Positions 9,903 through 18,730 of a stretch of DNA of 64,000 nucleotides are shown in pieces (position 1 is the first letter of the stretch; each line of letters starts with the position of its first letter). The stretch lies in the NCBI RefSeq assembly GCF_017874035.1, contig NZ_JAGGKV010000006.1:310001-374000 (forward strand), in the 5' to 3' direction. A program made the position numbers and the translations under genes. Source of the DNA: Paenibacillus aceris (GTDB taxonomy: Bacteria; Bacillota; Bacilli; Paenibacillales; NBRC-103111). Below the pieces are notes generated by a model. It saw only the letters and a program-made list of their open reading frames with translations. It did no database searches and was not told the origin of the DNA.

Positions 9903-10625
9903 CTAAAGCACTTTAGACAGAAAGGCTCTCGTCCGCTCCTGCTGCGGGTTTTCGAATATTTGCTTCGGATTACCTTCTTCGACAATCACGCCTTGTTCCA
10001 TAAACATAACGCGATCGCCTACCTCGCGGGCGAAGCCCATTTCATGGGTAACGACAACCATCGTCATCCCTTCTTTGGCCAGCTGCTTCATAACCGCCAG
10101 CACTTCTCCGACCATTTCGGGGTCCAAAGCGGATGTCGGTTCATCGAACAACATAATCTTCGGCTCCATCGCAAGTGCGCGAGCAATCGCAACACGCTGC
10201 GCTTGACCTCCGGATAGCGAATCCGGATATGCGTTGGCTTTGTCAGCCAGCCCGACTTTCGCGAGCAGTTCCAGCGCTTTTTTGCGCGCTTTATCCTCTG
10301 GCCATTTGCGTACTTGAATCGGTGCCATCATGATATTATCAATGACCTTCATATGCGGGAACAAATGAAAACGCTGAAATACCATGCCGAGCTCCATGCG
10401 GATCTCATTGATTTTATTGGTTGGATCCATAATGTCTTTGCCCTCAATCTGGATAGAACCCCCATTGGGCTGCTCTAGCAAATTCAAACAACGCAGAAAA
10501 GTTGATTTCCCCGACCCTGACGGACCGATAACAACCAGTACCTCTTGGTTCTGAATATCTGTGGAGATATCTCGCAAAACAACATTATCGCCGAATGCTT
10601 TTTGCAAATTTCTAACTTCAATCAT
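9903..10625 (-). CDS. Polar amino-acid ABC transporter, ATP-binding protein
   Basis: About 240 residues, GlnQ/ArtM/TcyN type. Walker [10 protein letters not shown], the LSGGQAQR signature and Walker [14 protein letters not shown] are all present, followed by the [11 protein letters not shown] switch region. The ATPase energises the adjacent permease and binding protein. The chosen ATG at 10625 (MIEVRNLQ) has GGGAG about 9 bp upstream; an ATG 9 bp earlier is possible. The gene follows the permease by 13 bp as the last gene of the operon. The transported amino acid cannot be fixed from sequence. Confidence 0.9.
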   Translation of the reverse strand: MIEVRNLQKAFGDNVVLRDISTDIQNQEVLVVIGPSGSGKSTFLRCLNLLEQPNGGSIQIEGKDIMDPTNKINEIRMELGMVFQRFHLFPHMKVIDNIMMAPIQVRKWPEDKARKKALELLAKVGLADKANAYPDSLSGGQAQRVAIARALAMEPKIMLFDEPTSALDPEMVGEVLAVMKQLAKEGMTMVVVTHEMGFAREVGDRVMFMEQGVIVEEGNPKQIFENPQQERTRAFLSKVL

Positions 10626-10638
10626 CGCTGCCATCTCC

Positions 10639-11286
10639 CTACACTCTCCTTTCCACATAGCTAAGCAGCTTGCTTAGAGAATAAGTGAGAATGAAATAAA
10701 TAAGCGCTGCAGTCAAGTAAGGCTCCCACACCGCGAAATATTGGCTGCGCATCGCATTGGACCAATACATCAATTCAGGGGCAGCAATAATGGCAAACAA
10801 GGAAGAATCCTTAATCAGCACGATAAACTCATTCCCAAACGGCGGGATCATCCGCTTAATCGCTTGCGGCAAAATGACCTTCTTCATTGTTTGAAAATGC
10901 GTCATTCCTAACGAGTGAGCGGCTTCGGTCTGTCCTTTATCAATGGACTGGATTCCGGCTCTGAAAATCTCGGCCATATAACCTGCAGAGTTCAGAGACA
11001 ACGCAACAATAGAAGCAATGATGGCATTCGTTGTTCCGAGAAATAACGGGACGATACCGAAATGTACGAGTAGAATTTGCACCAGCAGCGGTGTGCCCCG
11101 GAAAAAGTTAACGTATATGCTAGTTGGCCATCTCAAATAGCCGCGGTGTGACATTTTGCCTAATCCAACAGCTAGTCCGAGCACCGAACCGAAACAAATG
11201 GATAGAATGGATATGCCAATCGTCCAAAGTGTACCTTTTAATAAGAGCGGTAAATATTCAATAATGATGTCAAAACGAAAATCCAT
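10639..11286 (-). CDS. Polar amino-acid ABC transporter, permease
   Basis: About 215 residues with five predicted membrane helices and the HisM/GlnP inner-membrane permease pattern. The ATPase-docking EAA loop is in [22 protein letters not shown] near residue 128-149. The N-terminal helix [17 protein letters not shown] fits the family. The ATG at 11286 follows AGGAAGTGTGGA and is preferred over an upstream frame extension to 11307. It forms one unit with the solute-binding protein upstream and the ATPase downstream. A single permease implies a homodimeric channel. Confidence 0.9.
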   Translation of the reverse strand: MDFRFDIIIEYLPLLLKGTLWTIGISILSICFGSVLGLAVGLGKMSHRGYLRWPTSIYVNFFRGTPLLVQILLVHFGIVPLFLGTTNAIIASIVALSLNSAGYMAEIFRAGIQSIDKGQTEAAHSLGMTHFQTMKKVILPQAIKRMIPPFGNEFIVLIKDSSLFAIIAAPELMYWSNAMRSQYFAVWEPYLTAALIYFILTYSLSKLLSYVERRV

Positions 11287-11329
11287 TCCACACTTCCTTT
11301 CTTGCATTATTATTATGCTGATAACAGAA

Positions 11330-11364
11330 CAACAGCATGCGTAAGGTTGAAGTCACGCATGCTG
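11330..11364 (-). terminator. Attenuating hairpin between binding protein and permease
   Basis: A 10-bp perfect stem CAGCATGCGT/ACGCATGCTG (11333-11364) lies just after the binding-protein stop. On the minus strand it is followed by TTGTTCTGTT. Partial termination or mRNA stabilisation here would give more binding protein than permease, as is common in such operons. Confidence 0.55.
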
Positions 11365-11372
11365 CCGTCTTA

Positions 11373-12161
11373 TTATTTTTGTTCGAGCAATTTCTTGGTG
11401 TCCGGCTCTTGACCGAACCATTTTTTGTACACTTTCGCGTAAGCGCCGTTTTCAATAATTTTCTTGATCGCTGGGTCAAGCTTCGCTTTTAGCTCACTGC
11501 CTTTAGGAAGCAAAATACCATAGTATTCGGACTCAAAGTTCGTTGGATCGGAAATCGTAACGAATTTCTTAGTCGGATTATTTTTCACATATTCACGAAC
11601 GATAGCAATATCGGCAACTACCGCGTCAACACCGTTGTTTTCAAGTTCCATCAATGCAAGTGTGTTGTTATCAAGACGTTTCAACGATTTATTCGATTCA
11701 CCCATGATTTTGGTCATCAAAGTATCTGCTGTAGTCGAGATTTGAACAGCTACTTTCTTGTCTTTCAGATCAGTCGCGCTTTTGATAGGGCTGCCTTCTT
11801 TGACAAGAATCATGTTAGTTGACTCGAAATAAGGGATAGAGTAGTCATAAGATTGCTTACGCTCATCGGTAATCGAAACGCTGGAAATGCCGCCTTGATA
11901 TTCTTTACCTTGCTTAACGCTTGTCAGCATCGTGTCCCAACCAATATTCGCTACTTCATAAGGAAGTCCTGCTTCTTTCATTACTTCTGCAAGAAAATCG
12001 ATGTCAAATCCAGTCATCTTGCCTTTGTCCATATATTCCATTGGCGCATAGGCAGCATCAGTCGCAAATTTGTACTTCGTGCCTCCGCTATCTTTAGCTC
12101 CACAACCGGTTAAACCGATGACTAAAGCTGCTGCTAAAACAAAAAACGATAACTTTTTCAT
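11373..12161 (-). CDS. Polar amino-acid ABC transporter, substrate-binding lipoprotein
   Basis: About 262 residues of the family 3 extracellular solute-binding fold (SBP_bac_3). It has a lipoprotein signal with lipobox LTGC near residues 17-20. The mature protein begins the fold with YKFATDAAYAPMEYMDKGKMTGFDIDF, the amino-acid-binding signature. The ATG at 12161 follows GGGGGG at 6 bp and is preferred over a GTG/ATG-like extension to 12197. It is the first gene of the operon SBP-permease-ATPase. The substrate is likely cystine, glutamine or another polar amino acid. The nearby sulfur gene metY makes cystine tempting, but this is only suggestive. Confidence 0.9.
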   Translation of the reverse strand: MKKLSFFVLAAALVIGLTGCGAKDSGGTKYKFATDAAYAPMEYMDKGKMTGFDIDFLAEVMKEAGLPYEVANIGWDTMLTSVKQGKEYQGGISSVSITDERKQSYDYSIPYFESTNMILVKEGSPIKSATDLKDKKVAVQISTTADTLMTKIMGESNKSLKRLDNNTLALMELENNGVDAVVADIAIVREYVKNNPTKKFVTISDPTNFESEYYGILLPKGSELKAKLDPAIKKIIENGAYAKVYKKWFGQEPDTKKLLEQK

Positions 12162-12340
12162 TATAATTCCCCCCGTGCTATGTATGGAACGAATCATATT
12201 TTAACACTCGGTCAATAAAATGACAACGTCTGTGTAAGGTAATTTATTCAGGAAATTGCAGGTAAACGCTCTTTCCGTTCATTTTCGGATTTCTGCACAA
12301 CCGGTATCGGGTCCTTTTGTTTTATTGCTCAATGAAATAG

Positions 12341-12371
12341 AAAAACGCCTGGACCTAAGGTCTCAAGCGTT
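12341..12371 (-). terminator. Terminator of the DUF1805 gene
   Basis: On the minus strand AACGCTTGAGACCTTAGGTCCAGGCGTT folds as an interrupted stem with GACC/GGTC at its core, followed by TTTTTC. Confidence 0.7.
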
Positions 12372-12394
12372 CGATTTCCGTAAGTAACCGACCA

Positions 12395-12697
12395 TCACAT
12401 CATTCTTAAAATGGCTTCTCTTCCCGTCATTCCGGCAACAATGCCAAGGTCTTCCGCTGTGTACGTCACCGATTCAAGCGGTGCTTCCAGAAGCTCCTCA
12501 ATCGTGCGGACGCCTGTTGCCCTTGCCGCGACAATATTACGATCTCTCAAGCGCTCGTTGAGCAGTGCAACGTCAAGCGCCCCGCACATAATATAACCTT
12601 TATCTGTCGTTACTACCAGCAGCGTCGTCTTGGGCAATTTAACCTCTATGGCAATTGCAGTATGTCCCTCCAGGAGAATGGGTTCTACGCGCATCAT
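12395..12697 (-). CDS. DUF1805 (YunC-like) small protein
   Basis: About 100 residues. The chosen start is the ATG at 12697, reached from GAGGAG by an 11-bp spacer; a longer frame upstream lacks support. The protein matches YunC-like DUF1805 in its layout: a VEPILLEGHTAIAIEVKLPKT N-terminal strand pair and GYIMCGALDVALLNERL near residue 33. It ends in a segment typical of the family (LGIVAGMTGREAIL). The function is unknown. It lies 130 bp downstream of the YbaK-type gene on the same strand. Confidence 0.75.
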   Translation of the reverse strand: MMRVEPILLEGHTAIAIEVKLPKTTLLVVTTDKGYIMCGALDVALLNERLRDRNIVAARATGVRTIEELLEAPLESVTYTAEDLGIVAGMTGREAILRMM

Positions 12698-12829
12698 GCT
12701 CTGCACAGCTCCTCTTTGCAGTCTTACGGTAGTATATGCGCATGCGGCTAGTACGGTGTAACCATTGGTTGAAAAGAATTTTTGGCATATGAAAAAGTGA
12801 TGGATAGCGGACTTCATCGAGCACTGCGA

Positions 12830-13303
12830 TTAATAGGCAATATCGACAAGATATCCCTCAGTAGCGGTTGCTAATTCTTCTCCATGCAGAAAAATCTGCA
12901 ATCCCCGGCGGCCGCCGCTAATACTGACTAATTCCATCGATTTAACGGATGAATGCAAGTAAAAAGGGTACTTCTTCTTCATGCCGAGAGGAGAGACACC
13001 ACCCCGTATATAGCCTGTTAGCGATTGAATATCTTTGACCGGCACCATTTCAACTTTCTTATTTCCGCTTGCTGCGGCCAAGCTTTTTAAGTTCAGCTCC
13101 TGATCTCCAGGAATGCAGGCTGCAAGGACACCTGACTTGTCCCCTTTTAAAATCAGCGTTTTGAATAGCTGGCTGGGCTGTAAGCCCACTTTATCGGCAA
13201 CGGTTGCCGCATCCAATTGACTCTCATCCCAATCGTATTCATGCAGCGAATATGCAATCTGGAGAGAATCGAGTATTCGGCAGGCATTCGTCTTGCTTGA
13301 CAC
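12830..13303 (-). CDS. YbaK/EbsC family Cys-tRNA(Pro) deacylase
   Basis: About 157 residues from a GTG at 13303 preceded by AAGGTGG at 8 bp; a frame extended to 13348 has a weaker context. The pattern is the YbaK/ProX editing domain: a VADKVGLQPSQLFKTLILKGD block near residue 34 with the catalytic-lysine strand, and YIRGGVSPLGMKKKYP near 98, the GGVSPxG loop. Established role: hydrolysis of mischarged Cys-tRNA(Pro) in trans. It is divergent from the hypothetical gene at 13407. Confidence 0.88.
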   Translation of the reverse strand: MSSKTNACRILDSLQIAYSLHEYDWDESQLDAATVADKVGLQPSQLFKTLILKGDKSGVLAACIPGDQELNLKSLAAASGNKKVEMVPVKDIQSLTGYIRGGVSPLGMKKKYPFYLHSSVKSMELVSISGGRRGLQIFLHGEELATATEGYLVDIAY

Positions 13304-13406
13304 TTGTTTCACCACCTTCTGAAAAACCAATCTATATTTGGTTATCATATCATGATATAGTTAGGATATGGATATATGAGCAATTTCAAGGCTGCAAGGA
13401 GGCCAT

Positions 13407-13880
13407 ATGAGTCAAGGAAAATCTAACCACACAGGTCATTTATTCACTGTAGAAATTTTAATTGAAGAGGCGACCAATGGTCTTGCGATGGAAAAGCTCC
13501 TTCATCTTCTAAACGCACAGACTGTCAAGGATTATAAGATCCTGAAGGGCATGGAGCTTGGCAAATTAATTGAATTGAACATGAACAAACAAATCGCCCC
13601 TCCCTCACATACAAGCAAAAAGGCAGCAGTTCCACCCCCACCTGCTTCTCCCGTGCCAACCGGTACCGCTGATCACATTATTAATCAGCTGGAAGGCTAC
13701 AAAACGAACAATACGCTGATACGACTTACTGTTATTAAAAGCCAAGGCATTAAACTGAATCTTCCCTGCCGCATTCTCAATTATGACAGCAGCAATCAGA
13801 ACGTTACGGTGTATCACGTGGATGAGAAAAAGGTTTACTCTTTCAAATTAAACGAAATCGATGATTACGTCGCTTTCTAG
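13407..13880 (+). CDS. Hypothetical protein, two-part layout with Pro-rich hinge
   Basis: 157 residues; AAGGAGG lies 4 bp before the ATG. I do not recognise a family. An N-terminal helical part (about 1-62) contains HLFTVEILIEEATNGLAMEKLLHLLN. A Ser/Pro/Ala-rich hinge (about 63-88, with PPPPAS) leads to a C-terminal beta-rich part (about 90-157) with regularly spaced hydrophobics and VTVYHVDEKKVYSFKLNEI, resembling a small SH3-like or Sm-like barrel. There is no signal peptide. It stands alone, with a terminator directly after the stop. Confidence 0.7.
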   Translation: MSQGKSNHTGHLFTVEILIEEATNGLAMEKLLHLLNAQTVKDYKILKGMELGKLIELNMNKQIAPPSHTSKKAAVPPPPASPVPTGTADHIINQLEGYKTNNTLIRLTVIKSQGIKLNLPCRILNYDSSNQNVTVYHVDEKKVYSFKLNEIDDYVAF

Positions 13881-13883
13881 CAA

Positions 13884-13925
13884 AAAGAGGGTGTCCCCGA
13901 TCAAGGGACATCCTCTTTTATATTT
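13884..13925. terminator. Bidirectional terminator
   Basis: GAGGGTGTCCC pairs with GGGACATCCTC around a 7-nt loop, with A-run and T-run flanks. It serves the convergent genes at 13407 and 13924. Confidence 0.85.
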
Positions 13926-15783
13926 ATCTTCCCTCCCCCGAGGCAGCGGCGGGAACGCCATGGCTCAGCATGTCCTCTAATTGATCGGCATTCACCGGCG
14001 GGCTAAACCAATAACCCTGTACTTCATTGCAGCGGTTTTGATGCAAGAAATGCAGCTGCTCTTCCGTTTCTACGCCTTCCGCAATGACTTTTAAGTTCAA
14101 ATGGTGCGTCATTGCGATGATCGTGGCTACAATCGCCGCGTCATTGGGATCCTCCATAATGTCACGGACAAAGGACCGGTCAATTTTCAATTTATCGATT
14201 GGGAACTTCTTCAAATAGTATAAGGAGCTGTAGCCGGTCCCGAAATCATCAATACTGACGTGGACCCCCAGCTCCTTCAGTTCCAACAAGGACTGAATGG
14301 CGTGATCGACGTCCATCGTCATGCTTTCGGTAATTTCCAGTTCCAAATACTGCGGATCGAGCCCTGTTTGCTCCAGCACATGAGAGATCTTACCTTTCAA
14401 ATTGTGCTGGAAAAACTGCCGCATCGACAAATTAACGGAAATCGGCATTTTGGGGAACCCTTGATTTTGCCAAATTTTATTTTGCTTGCATGCCGCGCGC
14501 AGCACCCATTCGCCGATCGGCACGATCAAGCCCGATTCCTCTGCGAACGAAATAAAATGGTTCGGCGAGATTAGCCCCTTTTCCGGATGAGCCCAACGAA
14601 TTAACGCCTCCACACCAACGATGCGGCCTGTCTCAATATCGACCTGTGGTTGATAGAGTAAGACAAACTCTTCTCCAATGATCGCTCTGCGGAGCTCATT
14701 CTCCAGCTTGAGCCGATTGATGGATACGGATTTCATATCGGAATTAAAAATTTGAAAATCGTTGCGCCCTTTCTCTTTTGCTCTGGCGAGCGCAATATTG
14801 CCATATTTCATGAGCGAATCCGCATCCTCTGCTTCTGAGGAAGAAATGGCAATACCGATGCTTGCCGTAACATGCAGCTCATATCGCTCAAGAAGAAACG
14901 GCTTTTCCAAGACGCGGTTAATCTCCGCTACGACAGCGAGGACATCATTGGAATCGGCGACATTGGCGTAGAAAAAGGCAAATTCATCGCCTTCTGTACG
15001 CGCCAAATAATCATTTTCCGTGACGCAGCGTGTGAAGCGTTCAGCCAACTGTAGTAGAAGCATGTTGCCATAATCGTAACCAAAGCTGTCGTTGACCAAT
15101 TTGAACCTATCAATATCGAGATAAAAGACCGCAATCTTTTGTCCCATGGAATCGGCCAAGCTTAATCGTTCATTTAAGCGATCTTTGAACATACGCCTGT
15201 TCGGCAGCCCTGTCATGTCATCATAATAAGCCATATACCGGACTTGCTCATCTCCGCGTTTACGCTCTGTAATATCCTGACAGATAAGAAGATAGCCCCT
15301 GACGTTTGGTCTCAGCTCAACGGGAACAACCGTCGCATGCAAATCAATCCGATAACCGCTCTTGTGCGAAACCGATGCCTCAAACGTAAGCGGCTCACCG
15401 ACCTTCGCCTGTTGAACCTGACCGTACGTTAACTCATTCCTCTCATGGGTCACAAGTTCACTGAACCGTTTCTGAAGCAGCTCAGACGCCGAATAACCGA
15501 GGGTCGTTTCCGCCGCTTCATTGATCCGAATGAACGTCCCTTCCTGATCACAGATCCCGATCGCATTCGGATTGTGCTCAAACAGAGCGTCCAGCACGTC
15601 ATGATAGGTTTGAACCTGCAGCTGCGCGATTCCAGCAGGCTGTATCCCTATCTTTCTTTTAAGCAGCTGAATGAACAGCGGCAGGGCAGCAATGATACAT
15701 ATCCAAGCGGCATACGGCTTTACGTAAAGGCTTACGAATACGGCGACAATTAGGTATCCGCCGATATAGAGCCGGTTTTCCAC
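13924..15783 (-). CDS. PAS-GGDEF-EAL membrane protein, probable c-di-GMP phosphodiesterase
   Basis: 619 residues. Two N-terminal membrane helices (about 6-42) are followed by a PAS/PAC sensor (about 65-175), a GGDEF domain (about 180-340) and an EAL domain (about 355-610). The GGDEF signature reads RTEGDEF, so the first Gly of GGDEF is replaced by Glu, which usually abolishes cyclase activity. The EAL domain keeps EALIRW, NLS, ELEITES, DDFGTGYSSL and KVIAEGVET, all expected in active phosphodiesterases. I infer that it degrades c-di-GMP, with the PAS and degenerate GGDEF as regulatory parts. It is monocistronic. Confidence 0.9.
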   Translation of the reverse strand: MENRLYIGGYLIVAVFVSLYVKPYAAWICIIAALPLFIQLLKRKIGIQPAGIAQLQVQTYHDVLDALFEHNPNAIGICDQEGTFIRINEAAETTLGYSASELLQKRFSELVTHERNELTYGQVQQAKVGEPLTFEASVSHKSGYRIDLHATVVPVELRPNVRGYLLICQDITERKRGDEQVRYMAYYDDMTGLPNRRMFKDRLNERLSLADSMGQKIAVFYLDIDRFKLVNDSFGYDYGNMLLLQLAERFTRCVTENDYLARTEGDEFAFFYANVADSNDVLAVVAEINRVLEKPFLLERYELHVTASIGIAISSSEAEDADSLMKYGNIALARAKEKGRNDFQIFNSDMKSVSINRLKLENELRRAIIGEEFVLLYQPQVDIETGRIVGVEALIRWAHPEKGLISPNHFISFAEESGLIVPIGEWVLRAACKQNKIWQNQGFPKMPISVNLSMRQFFQHNLKGKISHVLEQTGLDPQYLELEITESMTMDVDHAIQSLLELKELGVHVSIDDFGTGYSSLYYLKKFPIDKLKIDRSFVRDIMEDPNDAAIVATIIAMTHHLNLKVIAEGVETEEQLHFLHQNRCNEVQGYWFSPPVNADQLEDMLSHGVPAAASGEGR

Positions 15784-15951
15784 AAATTTGCCTCCTCTTA
15801 CGATCTCACTCTAGGTATTAGGGAACGTCACTATGACCGTGTGATTCATCCGACATACGTGTATGTATCTATATGTAATTTGGATCATATCCATTTCATG
15901 ACTATTTTCTACATGAGTCGCGCTTTTCCTGCAAAAATGGCACAAAACAAA

Positions 15952-15983
15952 CAAAAAAGAGTCGGATTCTCCTGACTCTTTCC
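15952..15983 (-). terminator. Terminator of the DUF423 gene
   Basis: AAAGAGTC (15956-15963) pairs with GACTCTTT (15974-15981) across a 10-nt loop. On the minus strand it continues into TTTTTTG. It lies 8 bp beyond the stop of the gene at 15991. Confidence 0.85.
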
Positions 15984-15990
15984 AGTTTTA

Positions 15991-16359
15991 TTATTTTAGA
16001 GCAGCAATGGCAAGCAGAATCCATCCTACCAAAAAGCTTAAGCCGCCAAGCGGTGTAATCGGTCCAAAAAATTTGATTCCTGTTAAACTAAGCGCATATA
16101 AACTGCCCGAGAACAGGATGATTCCGATAAAAATAGCCCAACCGGACGCATTCACCATGGAGGTGTTCCCCAGCTTGTCTGACAATATCGCAATAGCGAT
16201 CAACGCGATCGCATGGATCATGTGATAATGCACGCCCGTTTGAAAAACATCCAGCTTGTCCGGCGTCAATTTTTGCTTTAAAATATGAGCCCCGAATGCG
16301 CCAAGCGCGACAGAAAGAAAAGCATTCAAACTGCCGAGCAGTACAAAAAGTTTCATCAT
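15991..16359 (-). CDS. DUF423 (YwdK-like) small integral membrane protein
   Basis: About 122 residues with four membrane helices. The N-terminal SLNAFLSVALGAFGAHIL is the family's signature block (GAFGAH), and GVHYHMIHAIALI near residue 43 is also conserved. The function is unknown. GGAAAGGAAG precedes the ATG at 16359, which is preferred over a TTG 9 bp earlier. It is followed at once by its terminator. Confidence 0.85.
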   Translation of the reverse strand: MMKLFVLLGSLNAFLSVALGAFGAHILKQKLTPDKLDVFQTGVHYHMIHAIALIAIAILSDKLGNTSMVNASGWAIFIGIILFSGSLYALSLTGIKFFGPITPLGGLSFLVGWILLAIAALK

Positions 16360-16393
16360 TGCTTCCAATCTTCCTTTCCTTTACAGCTTCATT

Positions 16394-16696
16394 TTATTCC
16401 ACTTCACCGATGTCATGTTGACCTACAATCAGGCGCACTGGCTCCAAATAAACCCTCGATACCGTCGGTTGCTTTATCAGATCAATTTCAATATCCACGA
16501 TTTTATTACGGGCGATTTTACCTTCTCTTTTGTCATACACAACCTCAAATTGCTTGAGACCCAGCTCATAAATCAGAACGGAAGAACCGATGGACAGCGC
16601 ATTGGATTCGAATTCCCCATGTTCAAACAATACCTCAGACAAAATTTCTTCGTTCATGTCCACAATCGTAACATACTGGCAAAATTGGTATTTCAT
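16394..16696 (-). CDS. Hypothetical protein (100 aa)
   Basis: GGGGG lies 8 bp before the ATG at 16696. The small acidic protein is predicted mostly beta, beginning MKYQFCQYVTIVDMNEE and ending VRLIVGQHDIGEVE. It has no signal or membrane segment. I do not recognise a family. It lies 35 bp upstream of the DUF423 gene on the same strand and could be cotranscribed. Confidence 0.65.
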   Translation of the reverse strand: MKYQFCQYVTIVDMNEEILSEVLFEHGEFESNALSIGSSVLIYELGLKQFEVVYDKREGKIARNKIVDIEIDLIKQPTVSRVYLEPVRLIVGQHDIGEVE

Positions 16697-16786
16697 CAAA
16701 AAGGCCCCCTTATATCATAAAGTCCTTGTTCCAATTCGCCGAAAAATGTCGAAACTCCTGCTTCTCTTCATACTTCCCCTAAATGT

Positions 16787-17707
16787 TCACAGAAAACCTA
16801 ATAAAAAGATAACGATCGGTATCGTAAACATACTAAACAGCGTAGAGGTAAAAACAGCCTGTGATGAAAACTCCGGTTCGTTCTCATACTCTATGGCCAG
16901 CAGCACACTGCTTAGCGACGTTGGCACTGCACACGATAGAATGAGCGCTTTGGCCGTCAACCCATCGATTCCGAGCAGCCAAACTACGAAAAACCCGATC
17001 AGCGGCGCCGCAGCAAGCCTTAATATAATGGAGACCGCCACGTTGGAAAAATGGAATTCCCACTTCATGCCGCCAAGCTGCACCCCAAGCGTTAACAGCG
17101 CTGTAGCCATAAATGCGTTAGCAATATACGTCAGCGGCAAATTGATCGATGATGGAACCGGCAAATGAAAATATCTCAGCAGCAGCGCGAGCGGAATCAT
17201 ATAAATAACCGGCAAGGACAAAATCGTTTTCATCGTCGCTTTCCAAGTTGATTTATGAGAGTTTAACGTATAAATCCCGTACGTGTTAGGAATCAGCGTC
17301 TGCATGATCATAATAACAATTTGTATCGATAAGGTATACGCATTCCCGCCGAAAACGGTTTGATTGAGCGGCAGCGCATAATTGGCGCTATTGTAGAAAA
17401 TAACGCTGTTGCGCATCGCAATGCGCATGCCTCGTTCTAATTTTCTGATTCGGATATAAATTTCTATGACGGCGAATAGAAGACTGAAGAATAGAACGAA
17501 AAACAAGAGCACCTGCAGCAGGACATTTAAGTTCATTTCAGACTCATACAGCTTTACAAAAACTAATGCAGGAGAAAACACATAGAAATTAAGCTTGGAT
17601 AATGTCTTAATGTCAAGATGAAAAGCACGATACATCGTTGCACCGATCGCAATCATGATCGAGATCGGCACAATATTATTGATAAGAATATAAACAAAAT
17701 AACTCAT
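16787..17707 (-). CDS. AEC-family (auxin efflux carrier-like) transporter
   Basis: 306 residues with about ten membrane helices in the AEC arrangement. An N-terminal five-helix half has SVIFYNSANYALPL near residue 104, and a C-terminal half has ALLTLGVQLGG near 204 and LSCAVPTSLSSVLLAIEY near 259. The NxxxxLP and Pro-containing crossover helices are conserved. Bacterial members export or exchange small organic acids; the substrate here is unknown. The ATG at 17707 lies 9 bp after the stop of the DUF1904 gene, so the genes probably form one unit. Confidence 0.85.
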   Translation of the reverse strand: MSYFVYILINNIVPISIMIAIGATMYRAFHLDIKTLSKLNFYVFSPALVFVKLYESEMNLNVLLQVLLFFVLFFSLLFAVIEIYIRIRKLERGMRIAMRNSVIFYNSANYALPLNQTVFGGNAYTLSIQIVIMIMQTLIPNTYGIYTLNSHKSTWKATMKTILSLPVIYMIPLALLLRYFHLPVPSSINLPLTYIANAFMATALLTLGVQLGGMKWEFHFSNVAVSIILRLAAAPLIGFFVVWLLGIDGLTAKALILSCAVPTSLSSVLLAIEYENEPEFSSQAVFTSTLFSMFTIPIVIFLLGFL

Positions 17708-17716
17708 TTCTGATCC

Positions 17717-18046
17717 TCACTTAAATGAAGTTCCGTTGCTGTAGTAAGCATCTTTGCTGTAGGTCGTAAAAGCAACTTCAACCTCCGGTAACCCAAGCCC
17801 GAGTACATGGGCCGTAATCGAGAGCGCGACTCCATCCCTGACCTCATCTCCTCTTTCAAACCAGGCGACCTCAACAAACGGATAGGCGGGAACGACTTTC
17901 CCACCGAATATAGCGGCATGCTGCACACATTCCAGTGTAAAATTATCGATGTCACAGCCGCATACGGCAGCAAGCTGCTCAACTAAGCTCTCACTGATTT
18001 CACAAACCTGCTCCACAGTTACTCCTCTAAACGTTAATCTAGGCAT
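17717..18046 (-). CDS. DUF1904 family small protein
   Basis: 109 residues resembling the tautomerase-like DUF1904 family: an MPRLTFRGVT start, a helix ending in EQLAAVCGCDIDNFTLE, and PAYPFVEVAWFERG near residue 52-65. The family has no established function that I know of. It is followed 9 bp later by the AEC transporter and preceded by ohrR at 35 bp, all on the same strand. Confidence 0.75.
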   Translation of the reverse strand: MPRLTFRGVTVEQVCEISESLVEQLAAVCGCDIDNFTLECVQHAAIFGGKVVPAYPFVEVAWFERGDEVRDGVALSITAHVLGLGLPEVEVAFTTYSKDAYYSNGTSFK

Positions 18047-18081
18047 GCTTTAAGCTCCAATCCATTCCGCCGTAAGGCTTC

Positions 18082-18525
18082 TTACTTCGTTGATGCATTT
18101 ACACTATTAATGATGCGTTTGAGCTGTAAGTTGAATGTGTGAATTTCTTCCGGCGCCAACCCGCTTGATGCCAAAAGCGTTTGCGGTATGCAGAGCGCCT
18201 TTTCATAAAGTGCGAGGCCAGTTTCCGTGATGACAATATTCACGACGCGCTCGTCTTCCACTGATCTTTTCCGTTGAACCAACTGCTGGACTTCCATTCG
18301 TTTGAGCATCGGCGTCAACGTTCCCGAATCCAGATCCAGCTTTTCGCTAAGCTCTTTCACGGTGCTTTCCTTCTGGTCCCATAAAACGAGCAGAACCAAA
18401 TATTGCGGATAAGTAATCCCCAATTCTTCAAGAAAAGGACGATACATCCGCGTTATAGCTCTTGAACTTGCATATAAACTAAAGCACAGTTGATTTTCCA
18501 GTTTTAATAATTCACTGCTGTTCAT
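18082..18525 (-). CDS. ohrR: OhrR-like MarR-family organic-peroxide regulator
   Basis: About 147 residues from the ATG at 18525 (AAAGGAAG, 8-bp spacer); a longer frame to 18606 lacks support. The MarR winged helix includes LDLDSGTLTPMLKRME near residue 66. The N-terminal KLENQLCFSLYASSR carries the reactive Cys of one-Cys OhrR proteins (about Cys14). B. subtilis OhrR, whose Cys15 senses organic hydroperoxides, has the same block. Its usual target ohrA is not in the window; the downstream genes are DUF1904 and the AEC transporter. A -35 TTGACA lies at 18601-18606 on the minus strand. Confidence 0.85.
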   Translation of the reverse strand: MNSSELLKLENQLCFSLYASSRAITRMYRPFLEELGITYPQYLVLLVLWDQKESTVKELSEKLDLDSGTLTPMLKRMEVQQLVQRKRSVEDERVVNIVITETGLALYEKALCIPQTLLASSGLAPEEIHTFNLQLKRIINSVNASTK

Positions 18526-18730
18526 AGCACAGGCTTCCTTTCTACTCAGTCCTATTGCGAACAATCGTTTTGCTTCAAATGTATATAAAAATAAGCTAAC
18601 TGTCAATGTGAATAGTCAGATAAGTTCATAAATGTTGGATCATTCCATCTTGTGCCGCGCCCAATTCGGGTGATATGGTAGTACTACTTGGAATCACTGT
18701 AACCGTTAGTCCGTATGGGGAGGCATGCCT

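Noticed and set aside
14260..15753. Long plus-strand frames opposite the PAS-GGDEF-EAL gene
   Set aside because: They run antisense to a well-supported gene and have no ribosome binding site or recognisable protein motif.
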